Below, piece after piece: positions 1 through 5,073 of a stretch of 5,073 nucleotides of DNA. The notes beneath the pieces were generated by a model. The model saw only the letters and a program-made list of their open reading frames with translations. It had not been told where the DNA came from and made no database searches. The translations under genes and the position numbers were made by a program. The number at the start of each line of letters is the position of its first letter. Within the stretch, counting starts at the first letter, position 1. This DNA is from Deltaproteobacteria bacterium (lineage in GTDB: Bacteria > Desulfobacterota > Desulfarculia > Adiutricales > Adiutricaceae): assembly GCA_031279155.1 (NCBI GenBank), contig JAITJB010000188.1, positions 1 through 5,073 of the forward strand, given 5' to 3'.

Positions 1-522
1 CCGCAACCGGGGGGCCTGGCTATATCCAGAGCCGGCTCTCTTATGGCCGAACAAGGGGTAAACCCCAATGTCGGCTCAGCTACGGTTCTCTCGCCTGGCC
101 AGAACTTAGGGAACCAACCAAATCAGGCCAATCAACCTAATCAGGCCAATCAGGCCGCCTCAAATCGGGCTAGCTCCAAGGCCCCGGCGGCTAAGGCCAC
201 TAGCCCTAGTAAGACCAGTACCAAAACTACTAGCCAGGCCAAAGCCGCGCCAATTAGGCCCAACCTCTCCATCATCGTCATTAACGAAACGGGTCTACCA
301 CAAGTGGCCGAAGATTACCGCTCAGTATTGAGCCAAATGGGCTATACCGTTATTTCAACTACTAGCCGCCCGGCCATGGGATCTAGCGGGCAGACGATCA
401 TTACCTATAAGCCCGAAAACCAAAGCCAAGCTAGGCTCTTAGCTCGGCACTTACCTGGCCAAAGGGTCTTAAATTCCACCACCGAAAACCTCCCGGCTGG
501 CGCCGTGGTCACTATCCGTTGA
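1..522 (+). CDS. LytR_C-like domain protein, C-terminal part (5' end probably outside the window)
   Basis: The reading frame is open from base 1 to the TGA at 520-522. The first ATG is at 43 and has no ribosome binding site before it, so I take this as the tail of a longer protein; starting at 43 it would be 159 residues. Counting from that ATG, residues 1-72 are low-complexity: an Asn/Gln/Pro stretch (about 21-41), then an Ala/Ser/Lys/Thr-rich linker. Residues 75-158 form a compact alpha/beta domain that begins LSIIVINETG, continues with a helix ending in SQMGY, then a strand with TIITYKP, and closes with AGAVVTIR. This order (strand with N-x-T-G, helix, 'G-Y/F-x-V', 'T-x-I-x-Y', helix, final Val-rich strand) matches the LytR_C family (PF13399), found at the C-terminus of envelope proteins and of some TPR proteins. 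The role is unknown. An extracytoplasmic location is a guess from the linker type. The gene lies directly before the radical SAM gene and may be cotranscribed with it. Confidence 0.66.
   Translation, partial: PQPGGLAISRAGSLMAEQGVNPNVGSATVLSPGQNLGNQPNQANQPNQANQAASNRASSKAPAAKATSPSKTSTKTTSQAKAAPIRPNLSIIVINETGLPQVAEDYRSVLSQMGYTVISTTSRPAMGSSGQTIITYKPENQSQARLLARHLPGQRVLNSTTENLPAGAVVTIR
112..156 (+). repeat. 18-bp in-frame tandem repeat encoding an Asn/Gln/Pro/Ala linker
   Basis: Two 18-bp units (112-129 and 130-147) each encode NQPNQA, followed by a half unit NQA (148-156). The units differ at three third-codon positions (AAC/AAT, CCA/CCT and similar), so the repeat is not freshly duplicated. It lies in the disordered linker before the LytR_C-like domain, and being a multiple of three it could vary in length without breaking the frame. 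Confidence 0.75.
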
Positions 523-566
523 GTTTAGCCACCATCAACCATCCCCCTGGCGGCCAAGCCGTTCTG

Positions 567-1529
567 ATGGCGACCAACGACCGCTACCAGAGCCTCTTAG
601 CCGCCAGATTTGGTCAGAGATTTTTAGATTACCGATCCAATTGGGCTCTAGCTTCCGAACGCGGTCAGGTTGGTGATTTTCCCTTAAGTCTCGATATAGC
701 TATAAATTCCGGCTGCCAGCTCTCCTGCCTGATGTGCCCCCTCCCATCTCGTCCAATAGAGCGCGCCTACGCTCCCATGAAAAGCCATCTTTTTGACGCT
801 CTTATGGATCAAGCCGGTGATTACCATCTCCCGGCTTTAACCCTAGGCCTCGCTAGTGAGCCGCTTTTAAATCCCAACCTTATTCAAATGATAAAAAAAG
901 CGGCCAAGGCTTCGGTTATGGACATCCGCTTGGGCACCAATGGCTTAGGCTTAAATAAAAAAATAATCGCCGGCCTCATCGATAGCCATCTGACCAGGCT
1001 AGAAATCTCAGTTGACGCCTTAGATAGAGCTACCTATCAGACCATCAGGCCGGGCGGAGATTTTAACCGCTTAAATCAAAATATCGAAATCTTCTTAAAT
1101 CTAAGATCCCAAAGAAACTGTGATTTTCCTCTTCTAAGACTTAGCTTTCTCATTTTGCCCCAAAATGAAAAACAGCTTGAGCCGTTCTTGGAAAAATGGT
1201 CGGACTCCGTCGATCTAATTTCCATCCAAAAACCTATCTGGTTTCCAGGCTCTAAGCTCCCTAAGCCAATTAAAAATTCTTTTGATCAATATGGAAAAAA
1301 CCAGAACGCTTACTGCGTTCAAAGCTGGCAGAGGCTAGGCATCGACCACTTAGGCCGCGTCTGGCCTTGCTGCAGCTGGTACGGCCAAAATCTCATTGAT
1401 TTATCTTGCCAAGAAAAAACTATTTCTTCCATCTGGCGATCGGTAGAGTTAGAAAAACTCCGAGAAGATCACCTTCGCGGGGAATTACCTTTATCTTGCC
1501 AACAATGCGCGACCTACGGGGCTTTCTGA
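567..1529 (+). CDS. Radical SAM/SPASM domain protein
   Basis: A 320-residue protein from ATG 567. A longer form from TTG 519 would overlap the previous stop as TTGA and add 16 residues; neither start has a clear ribosome binding site, and I prefer the ATG. Numbered from it, the radical SAM core carries CQLSCLMC (Cys50, Cys54, Cys57), the C-x3-C-x2-C ligand set for the 4Fe-4S cluster that cleaves S-adenosylmethionine. Other core motifs are ASEPLLNP around 95-102 in place of the usual GGEP loop, LGTNG (122-126), and EISVD followed by YQTIRPGGDF (about 146-166). The C-terminus is a SPASM domain: Cys250, Gly-Arg-Val-x-Pro-Cys-Cys (Cys268/269), SSIWRS, then a terminal C-x2-C (Cys311, Cys314), enough to bind an auxiliary 4Fe-4S cluster. 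SPASM enzymes modify peptides, proteins or small molecules; the substrate here cannot be told. The gene uses AGA for 6 of its 20 arginines, while the neighbouring complete genes use none. Confidence 0.86.
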   Translation: MATNDRYQSLLAARFGQRFLDYRSNWALASERGQVGDFPLSLDIAINSGCQLSCLMCPLPSRPIERAYAPMKSHLFDALMDQAGDYHLPALTLGLASEPLLNPNLIQMIKKAAKASVMDIRLGTNGLGLNKKIIAGLIDSHLTRLEISVDALDRATYQTIRPGGDFNRLNQNIEIFLNLRSQRNCDFPLLRLSFLILPQNEKQLEPFLEKWSDSVDLISIQKPIWFPGSKLPKPIKNSFDQYGKNQNAYCVQSWQRLGIDHLGRVWPCCSWYGQNLIDLSCQEKTISSIWRSVELEKLREDHLRGELPLSCQQCATYGAF

Positions 1530-1530
1530 T

Positions 1531-1620
1531 TTGGGGCCACTGAGTTTACCGTCACTAAGATTCGGGCCACTTTGTTGACCCATCTTGGACCATCCCGGGC
1601 TATCTCGGACCATCTCGGGC
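1531..1620 (+). repeat. Degenerate short-period repeat tract in the intergenic region
   Basis: Two 20-mers 30 bp apart (1531-1550 and 1561-1580, both of the form TTsGGGCCACT...ACC) match at 16 of 20 positions. Straight after them, four 10-bp units at 1581-1620 fit the pattern yATCyyGGrC (CATCTTGGAC, CATCCCGGGC, TATCTCGGAC, CATCTCGGGC). The GCCACT/GTCACT motif also recurs at 15-bp spacing (1536, 1551, 1566). The tract starts two bases after the radical SAM stop codon. Its function is unknown. It could be a protein-binding array, a decayed minisatellite, or a leftover end of an insertion sequence with repeated transposase-binding sites. No transposase gene is present to support the last option. 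Confidence 0.6.
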
Positions 1621-1655
1621 CAGTAGTATGGTGCTTTTAGACCTAATTTTTCAAA

Positions 1656-1669
1656 TGACTTTCAAGTCA
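1656..1669. promoter_or_regulatory. Perfect inverted repeat (candidate operator) upstream of the promoter
   Basis: TGACTT-TC-AAGTCA has perfect 6-bp arms around two bases. The flanks extend the symmetry imperfectly (TTCAAA on the left, AAAAGTGAA on the right). It lies about 42 bp upstream of the -35 box of the block 2 promoter, a reasonable place for an activator site. No regulator is encoded nearby, so this is only a candidate; at this length it could also occur by chance. Confidence 0.25.
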
Positions 1670-1710
1670 AAAGTGAACCCTCCAAAAGCCTACTTAACTA
1701 TTATCAAGTC

Positions 1711-1740
1711 TTGACCCTTAAACTATACCTTTGATAGAAT
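1711..1740 (+). promoter_or_regulatory. Sigma-70-type promoter for the ATPase-ampG-queuosine transporter operon
   Basis: A -35 box TTGACC (1711-1716) and a -10 box TAGAAT (1735-1740) are separated by 18 bp, in an AT-rich stretch. The -35 matches TTGACA at 5 of 6 positions and the -10 matches TATAAT at 5 of 6. Transcription would start near 1747, leaving a leader of about 40 nt before ATG 1787. It is the only strong promoter I can see for block 2. Confidence 0.6.
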
Positions 1741-1771
1741 AACTTATCTTAAAACCACGGCCCTGAGGCCT

Positions 1772-1776
1772 AGGAA
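1772..1776 (+). promoter_or_regulatory. Ribosome binding site of the ExeA-like ATPase gene
   Basis: AGGAA lies 10 nt before ATG 1787. The spacing is a little long, but this is the only Shine-Dalgarno-like stretch near that ATG, and it agrees with the conserved N-terminus (FFQLTQRPF) beginning six residues into the protein. Confidence 0.5.
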
Positions 1777-1786
1777 AGTCGGCGGC

Positions 1787-3571
1787 ATGGATTTCGAAGA
1801 ATTTTTCCAATTGACCCAACGACCATTTAAAACAACGCCGGAGGCTAAGTTTTTTTTCCGCCGTCAGGCTTTCGATGAGCTCTGCCAGATCTTATCTGGC
1901 GAGATGGGCCCCCTACCGGAGGTCCTCTTTCTGAAGGGCCCCGAAGGCGTCGGTAAGAGCACCTTTTTAAGGCGCCTCCCCCAAGCCCTGCGTAAGACCG
2001 TCAAAATGGCCCCCATCTTAAATTCTTCTCTGCAGCTGCGGGAGATCTTAAGCGGGACGCTTAATTTTTTTGGCTTAGGTTTTAAGTGTCCGCCCACGGC
2101 TAAAGAAGAATCACTATTGGGGGTTTTTCAAAACTCCGTCAATCAGTTTATTGAGTCCGGCTTTGGCCTGGTCTTGGCCGTAGACGACGCCCATTGTCTA
2201 CCAGAGGAGACCTTAGGCGATTTACTGGCCCTAACCCGCTTAGAGCCCTCCTGGACCGGCAAGACCACCTTGATGCTGGTCGGCGATGACGCCTACGGCT
2301 GGCCGGGCACGGCCTTGCCATCGGAGTCAATAGTTGTCGAACTCCCGCCTATGGATCTATCAGAGACTCACCGCTACTTAAGGCACCGCCTCAAAGTTGC
2401 CGGGGGAGCCCGCGAACATTTTTCCGCTGAATCGGTCATAAGCCTTCAAAAAATGGCCCAAGGGCTACCGTCTAAGATAAATCCCCTAGCCGATCGGGCC
2501 ATGATGAGCGCCTGGGCGGCTAATCGCAAGCAGGTTAGCTTGCCTGACGTTATTTCAGCTAAAAGCGGCTTAGATAAGCCCTTCACTGTCGATCAATTGG
2601 CGGCCTCAAAGGCGGCGGCGGCCCGCCGGGGCCGAGTAAAATTACGCCCCCGGACCTGGATTCCGCTGGCTCTCTGCGTCATCATTGTCGCCGGCTTTTT
2701 TTTGGTAGCCTGGGCCCAAAAGAGTCAGCCCAAAGCGGCGGCCATGATTGAAGAGAGCGCCATTGATATCGAACCTACTACCCCGGTGGCCACGGCCACG
2801 CCGGCGGCGACAAACGTCCTGCCAATTGAGACCGGGCTCAATCTACCTACCCCGCCGCCAGCCCTTTTGCACCTTCCCCACAACACCTTGGCCTTAGTTG
2901 TCGACTGCGGCCGAAAACTAGGCCGGCTTTGGCAGGGCGGGCTCAGCGGGACCGGCTTAAAAGCTGAAATCGCCGCCCCGGACTTTCAGGCCCCGGGACT
3001 ATATTTAGTCGGTCGCCCCCGCAGCCGCAATCCTTTAGTCTTCCAATACCCGCCGGATAAGGATCTGCCTAAGGCCGCCGGGGAAAAACTCTGGCAACAA
3101 GTCGAGCCCTTCCTGCCCCAAGATATCTTGCCCTTATTGGTGGCCGAAGGCCCGGCCTTAGCTAGGCCGGCGCCCGAAGATTTAGGCGCCCAATTATCGA
3201 TGAAGGTCACCAACTGGACTAAGGCTCAGGAAAATAAGGCAGCTGATGAAATGGCCGGTCTCTACGCCGATAACTTCCAATACTACGAGCCCGGCCATAA
3301 ACCCATGAGCATCAATAGGCGTAACTTTAAAGCCGCATTAGACTCCGAATCAAGGATAGCCGGCGACGTATCGCTGGCCGTATCCGATCCCCTCATCATG
3401 CTCGACCCCCGCTCGCCCGAACGGGCTTGGGCCGTCTTTAACTTAAAATACGACTCGAAAATCCGTCACGACATGGGCCTTAGGACCTTGATATTCGAGA
3501 AAAACCGGTCCGATGGCCGTTGGCTGATTGTAGCGGAGTTATGGCTAAAGCAGGACGCTCTCCAAAATTAG
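1787..3571 (+). CDS. ExeA-like AAA+ ATPase, single-span membrane protein with NTF2/Cds6-like C-terminal domain
   Basis: A 594-residue protein. Residues 5-23 (EFFQLTQRPFKTTPEAKFF) are the typical opening of ExeA/GspA-type AAA+ ATPases. Walker A is GPEGVGKST (51-59), Walker B is LVLAVDDAH (128-136), and GLPSKINPLADRAM (226-239) fits the sensor-2 region, with PSK where many relatives have PR. A basic stretch (280-289, RRGRVKLRPR) precedes one hydrophobic span (about 290-309). The positive-inside rule therefore puts the ATPase in the cytoplasm and residues 311-594 in the periplasm. After a Pro/Thr/Ala-rich linker (about 328-362) comes a region I do not recognise (about 366-455). A final domain (about 468-590) has the helix-rich start with Trp/Tyr (NWTKAQENKAADEM, YADNF) and paired late strands of the NTF2/SnoaL fold seen in Cds6-type envelope proteins. 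ExeA itself ends in a peptidoglycan-binding region and helps assemble a secretin; none of the other secretion genes is in view, so the role here is open. It is probably the first gene of an operon. Confidence 0.85.
   Translation: MDFEEFFQLTQRPFKTTPEAKFFFRRQAFDELCQILSGEMGPLPEVLFLKGPEGVGKSTFLRRLPQALRKTVKMAPILNSSLQLREILSGTLNFFGLGFKCPPTAKEESLLGVFQNSVNQFIESGFGLVLAVDDAHCLPEETLGDLLALTRLEPSWTGKTTLMLVGDDAYGWPGTALPSESIVVELPPMDLSETHRYLRHRLKVAGGAREHFSAESVISLQKMAQGLPSKINPLADRAMMSAWAANRKQVSLPDVISAKSGLDKPFTVDQLAASKAAAARRGRVKLRPRTWIPLALCVIIVAGFFLVAWAQKSQPKAAAMIEESAIDIEPTTPVATATPAATNVLPIETGLNLPTPPPALLHLPHNTLALVVDCGRKLGRLWQGGLSGTGLKAEIAAPDFQAPGLYLVGRPRSRNPLVFQYPPDKDLPKAAGEKLWQQVEPFLPQDILPLLVAEGPALARPAPEDLGAQLSMKVTNWTKAQENKAADEMAGLYADNFQYYEPGHKPMSINRRNFKAALDSESRIAGDVSLAVSDPLIMLDPRSPERAWAVFNLKYDSKIRHDMGLRTLIFEKNRSDGRWLIVAELWLKQDALQN
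3152..3170. other. Intragenic perfect hairpin
   Basis: CCGGCCT-TAGCT-AGGCCGG can form a 7-bp perfect stem with a 5-nt loop inside the ATPase gene, at about residues 455-462, between the unrecognised region and the NTF2-like domain. It has no U-tract. It encodes an Ala/Pro-rich linker, so codon choice there is relaxed and the palindrome may simply reflect GGCC-rich codon use. Confidence 0.3.
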
Positions 3572-4800
3572 CTCCCACCAGGTTCAGGCCGATGCTCACC
3601 AGTTTTTTGATGGGTTTTACGGCTGGCGTGCCCTTTGTGGTGGTCGTAACCCTCCTTCAGGCCTGGCTCAAAGATGGCGGGGTAAACCTTACCACCATCG
3701 GCGTCTTGACCCTGGTGGGTTTACCTTATAGTCTTAAGTTTTTATGGGCCCCCATCTTAGATTATGTGGCCCCCTTTGGCCAGAGGCGGCATTTTTGGTT
3801 AGTTTTAAGCCAAGTTTGGGTTTTTAGCGCTCTATTTGGTCTATCTTTAACCGACCCCTCAAATATCTCCCAGGTGGCCGTCTTGGCCTTCCTAGTTAGC
3901 TTTGGCTCAGCTACCCAAGACATCGTTATCGACGCCTACCGCCGCGAGGACTTACTTGATAGCGAGCTAGCTTCCGGCTCAGCCGCCTACCTATGGGGCT
4001 ACCGCTTAGGTATGGTCGCCGTCTCCGGCGGCGGCTTAATAGCCGCCGATCTGTTAGGCTGGACGCAGGTTTTCCGGGTTATTGGGGCTTTAATGCTCAT
4101 TGGCCCCTTAACTTTGATTTTTAGCCCTGAGCCTAAGGTTTTAGGGGAGCTTCCTAAGACACTAGCTGCCAGCATAACCGGACCACTTAGGGATTTTTCC
4201 CAAAAGAGCCACCCCTGGCTCTTATTGGGTTTTATCTTTTTTTATAAATTTGGCGAGCAGCTTATTAGTAGCCTTAATACGACCTTTTTTATGGAGGCCG
4301 GCTACACTAAAGTTCAGATTGGCCTGGTCGTCAAGGGTTTTGGCTTGGCCTCAACTCTAGCCGGGGTATCACTTGCCGGGATCATGGTCAAAAGGTACGG
4401 CTTAAATAGCTGCCTATGGTTTTTTGGTTGGTTCCAACTGGCCAATAACGCCTGCCTTACGGCCCTATGGTTACTACCGGCTAAATATAGCTATCTAGCT
4501 TTTTTTATAAGCTTAGATCACTTAGTCGTGGGGGCCGGGACGACGGTTTTTGTGGCTTTTTTGTCCTCTCAGACCAACATAAGCTACACTGCCACCCAAT
4601 ACGCCCTCTTAAGTAGCTTGATGGCTCTCCCTAGGAGCTTACTATCGAGCCCTTCGGGCTGGCTGGTCACTCAATTGGGCTGGCCGATGTTTTACCTAAT
4701 AGGCGCGGCCTTAACCTTACCGGGCCTAATAATCTTAAGGGCCTTAATAAAACGGGGCCTAGCCCCGGTGCCGGGCCGCGAAGGGCCCGTTAGCCTTTAA
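3541..4800 (+). CDS. ampG: AmpG-like muropeptide permease (MFS transporter)
   Basis: A 419-residue polytopic inner-membrane protein with about 12 predicted spans, in the range of the shorter AmpG forms (E. coli AmpG is longer, with extra C-terminal helices). AmpG proteins import GlcNAc-anhydroMurNAc muropeptides from peptidoglycan turnover by proton symport. Family hallmarks, numbered from ATG 3541, are a first helix with MGFTAGVPF (24-32), LPYSLKFLWAPILD (61-74) after helix 2, the strongly typical ATQDIVIDAYR (124-134), YRLGM (154-158), YKFGEQL (235-241), and TATQYALLSSLMALPR (350-365) with a downstream SGWLV. The ATG at 3541 overlaps the ATPase gene by 31 nt, implying translational coupling. 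GGAG (3535-3538) precedes it but only 2 nt away, so the start is uncertain. TTG 3520 and ATG 3592 are alternatives, the latter leaving almost nothing before helix 1. A close MFS relative with another substrate is possible. Confidence 0.84.
   Translation: MAKAGRSPKLAPTRFRPMLTSFLMGFTAGVPFVVVVTLLQAWLKDGGVNLTTIGVLTLVGLPYSLKFLWAPILDYVAPFGQRRHFWLVLSQVWVFSALFGLSLTDPSNISQVAVLAFLVSFGSATQDIVIDAYRREDLLDSELASGSAAYLWGYRLGMVAVSGGGLIAADLLGWTQVFRVIGALMLIGPLTLIFSPEPKVLGELPKTLAASITGPLRDFSQKSHPWLLLGFIFFYKFGEQLISSLNTTFFMEAGYTKVQIGLVVKGFGLASTLAGVSLAGIMVKRYGLNSCLWFFGWFQLANNACLTALWLLPAKYSYLAFFISLDHLVVGAGTTVFVAFLSSQTNISYTATQYALLSSLMALPRSLLSSPSGWLVTQLGWPMFYLIGAALTLPGLIILRALIKRGLAPVPGREGPVSL
4753..4789 (+). other. Two adjacent GC-rich hairpins at the 3' end of ampG
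   Basis: CGGGGC-CTA-GCCCCG (4753-4767) and CGGGCC-GCGAAG-GGCCCG (4772-4789) are two perfect 6-bp stems packed into the last 50 nt of ampG. They encode the hydrophilic C-terminal tail, which is poorly conserved in the family. The only T-run nearby is TTTT at 4811-4814, 22 nt beyond, so this is not a standard intrinsic terminator. It may act as a partial terminator or as an mRNA-stabilising structure between ampG and the next gene. Confidence 0.35.
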
Positions 4801-4817
4801 GCTAAATAAATTTTCAA

Positions 4818-4822
4818 AAGGA
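4818..4822 (+). promoter_or_regulatory. Ribosome binding site fixing the TTG start of the queuosine transporter
   Basis: AAGGA lies 6 nt before TTG 4829, the ideal spacing. No ATG or GTG lies in this frame near the conserved N-terminus, so this site decides the start. Confidence 0.7.
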
Positions 4823-4828
4823 AAAACT

Positions 4829-5073
4829 TTGACTTCTATAAAACCCACCAAATACCTAGAGATCATCTGCGGCCTTTTTACTGGGCTTTTGATCATCTCC
4901 AATATCTGCTCTAACCGCTTAGTGGCTTTAGGACCTCTGGAATTTGACGCCGGGACCTTCATTTTTCCTCTGACCTATATCTTAGGCGACCTTCTAACCG
5001 AGGTCTACGGCTTTGCCCGCAGCCGCCGGGTTATCTGGACCGGCTTTGCCGGCATGTTTTTAGCTTCCCTTTT
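4829..5073 (+). CDS. yhhQ: Queuosine precursor transporter, YhhQ/VUT family (partial, 3' end outside the window)
   Basis: The frame opens at TTG 4829, behind a well-placed AAGGA, and runs to the window edge: 81 codons of a protein that is usually a little over 200 residues. It starts MTSIKPTKYLEII. A first hydrophobic helix (about 10-32) contains LLIISNICSNRLV. The family's signature block follows: DAGTFIFPLTYILGDLLTE (40-58), then VYGFARSRRVIW (59-70), leading into a third helix. The F-P-x-T-Y-I-x-x-D-x-x-T-E-x-Y-G pattern is characteristic of the Vut_1 family (PF02592). E. coli YhhQ of this family imports preQ0/preQ1 for queuosine synthesis in tRNA; other members may take queuine or queuosine, so the exact substrate is not certain. 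It follows ampG by 28 nt and is probably cotranscribed with it. Confidence 0.86.
   Translation, partial: MTSIKPTKYLEIICGLFTGLLIISNICSNRLVALGPLEFDAGTFIFPLTYILGDLLTEVYGFARSRRVIWTGFAGMFLASL

Noticed and set aside
112..156. Possible CRISPR-like or mobile repeat in the first gene
   Set aside because: The units are directly adjacent, in frame and encode a regular NQPNQA linker, so a protein repeat explains them; there are no spacers.
1628..1714. 28-codon ORF in the intergenic region (ATG 1628 to TGA 1712-1714)
   Set aside because: It has no ribosome binding site, its end overlaps the -35 box, and the peptide shows no recognisable pattern.
1530..1786. Possible intrinsic terminator or riboswitch between the two blocks, including a preQ1 riboswitch for the queuosine transporter
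   Set aside because: No stem followed by a T-run is visible after the radical SAM gene. I find no preQ1-type hairpin with an A-rich tail here or in the 28-nt gap at 4801-4828.
1864..2097. 77-codon ORF on the minus strand
   Set aside because: It is antisense to the Walker A region of the ATPase gene. The + strand frame is clearly coding, and this frame has no family resemblance.
2148..2330. 60-codon Arg/Pro/Ser-rich ORF on the minus strand
   Set aside because: Its composition is what a GC-rich coding gene gives when read in the wrong frame; it lies across the Walker B region of the ATPase.
2986..3213. 75-codon ORF on the minus strand
   Set aside because: It lies wholly inside the ATPase gene and has no recognisable domain or ribosome binding site.
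4759..4962. 67-codon ORF on the minus strand
   Set aside because: It is antisense to the end of ampG and to the conserved start of the queuosine transporter, which is the real gene here.

Overview
The window looks like a chromosomal piece of a Gram-negative bacterium. Two features support this: an AmpG-type muropeptide importer, and an ExeA-like ATPase with a single membrane span and a large domain on the far side of the inner membrane. Base composition is mixed, with GGC/GCC-rich codons but heavy use of TTA for leucine, and TTG is used as a start codon at least once. Gene content is compatible with a deltaproteobacterial (Desulfobacterota-like) lineage, but that placement is an inference from general resemblance and is weak.

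All genes lie on the + strand in two blocks. Block 1 (1-1529) holds the C-terminal part of a protein ending in a LytR_C-like domain, followed at once by a radical SAM/SPASM protein; only 44 nt, or a 4-nt overlap, separates them depending on the start chosen. Next comes a 257-nt AT-rich intergenic region (1530-1786). It contains a degenerate short-period repeat tract (1531-1620), a perfect 6+6 palindrome (1656-1669) and a good sigma-70-type promoter (1711-1740).

Block 2 (1787 to the right edge) is a tight run, probably one operon. It contains an ExeA-like AAA+ ATPase with one membrane span and a probable NTF2/Cds6-like C-terminal domain, an AmpG-like permease overlapping it by 31 nt, and the first 81 codons of a YhhQ-type queuosine precursor transporter that begins at TTG 28 nt after ampG. 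This third gene runs off the window.

The block 2 genes share a cell-envelope and import theme: an ATPase that reaches into the periplasm, recovery of peptidoglycan turnover products, and salvage of a modified-base precursor. I see no CRISPR array, tRNA, rRNA, complete insertion sequence or defence system. The least explained elements are the ATPase's domain architecture, the repeat tract at 1531-1620, and the substrate of the radical SAM enzyme, whose arginine codon use differs from its neighbours.
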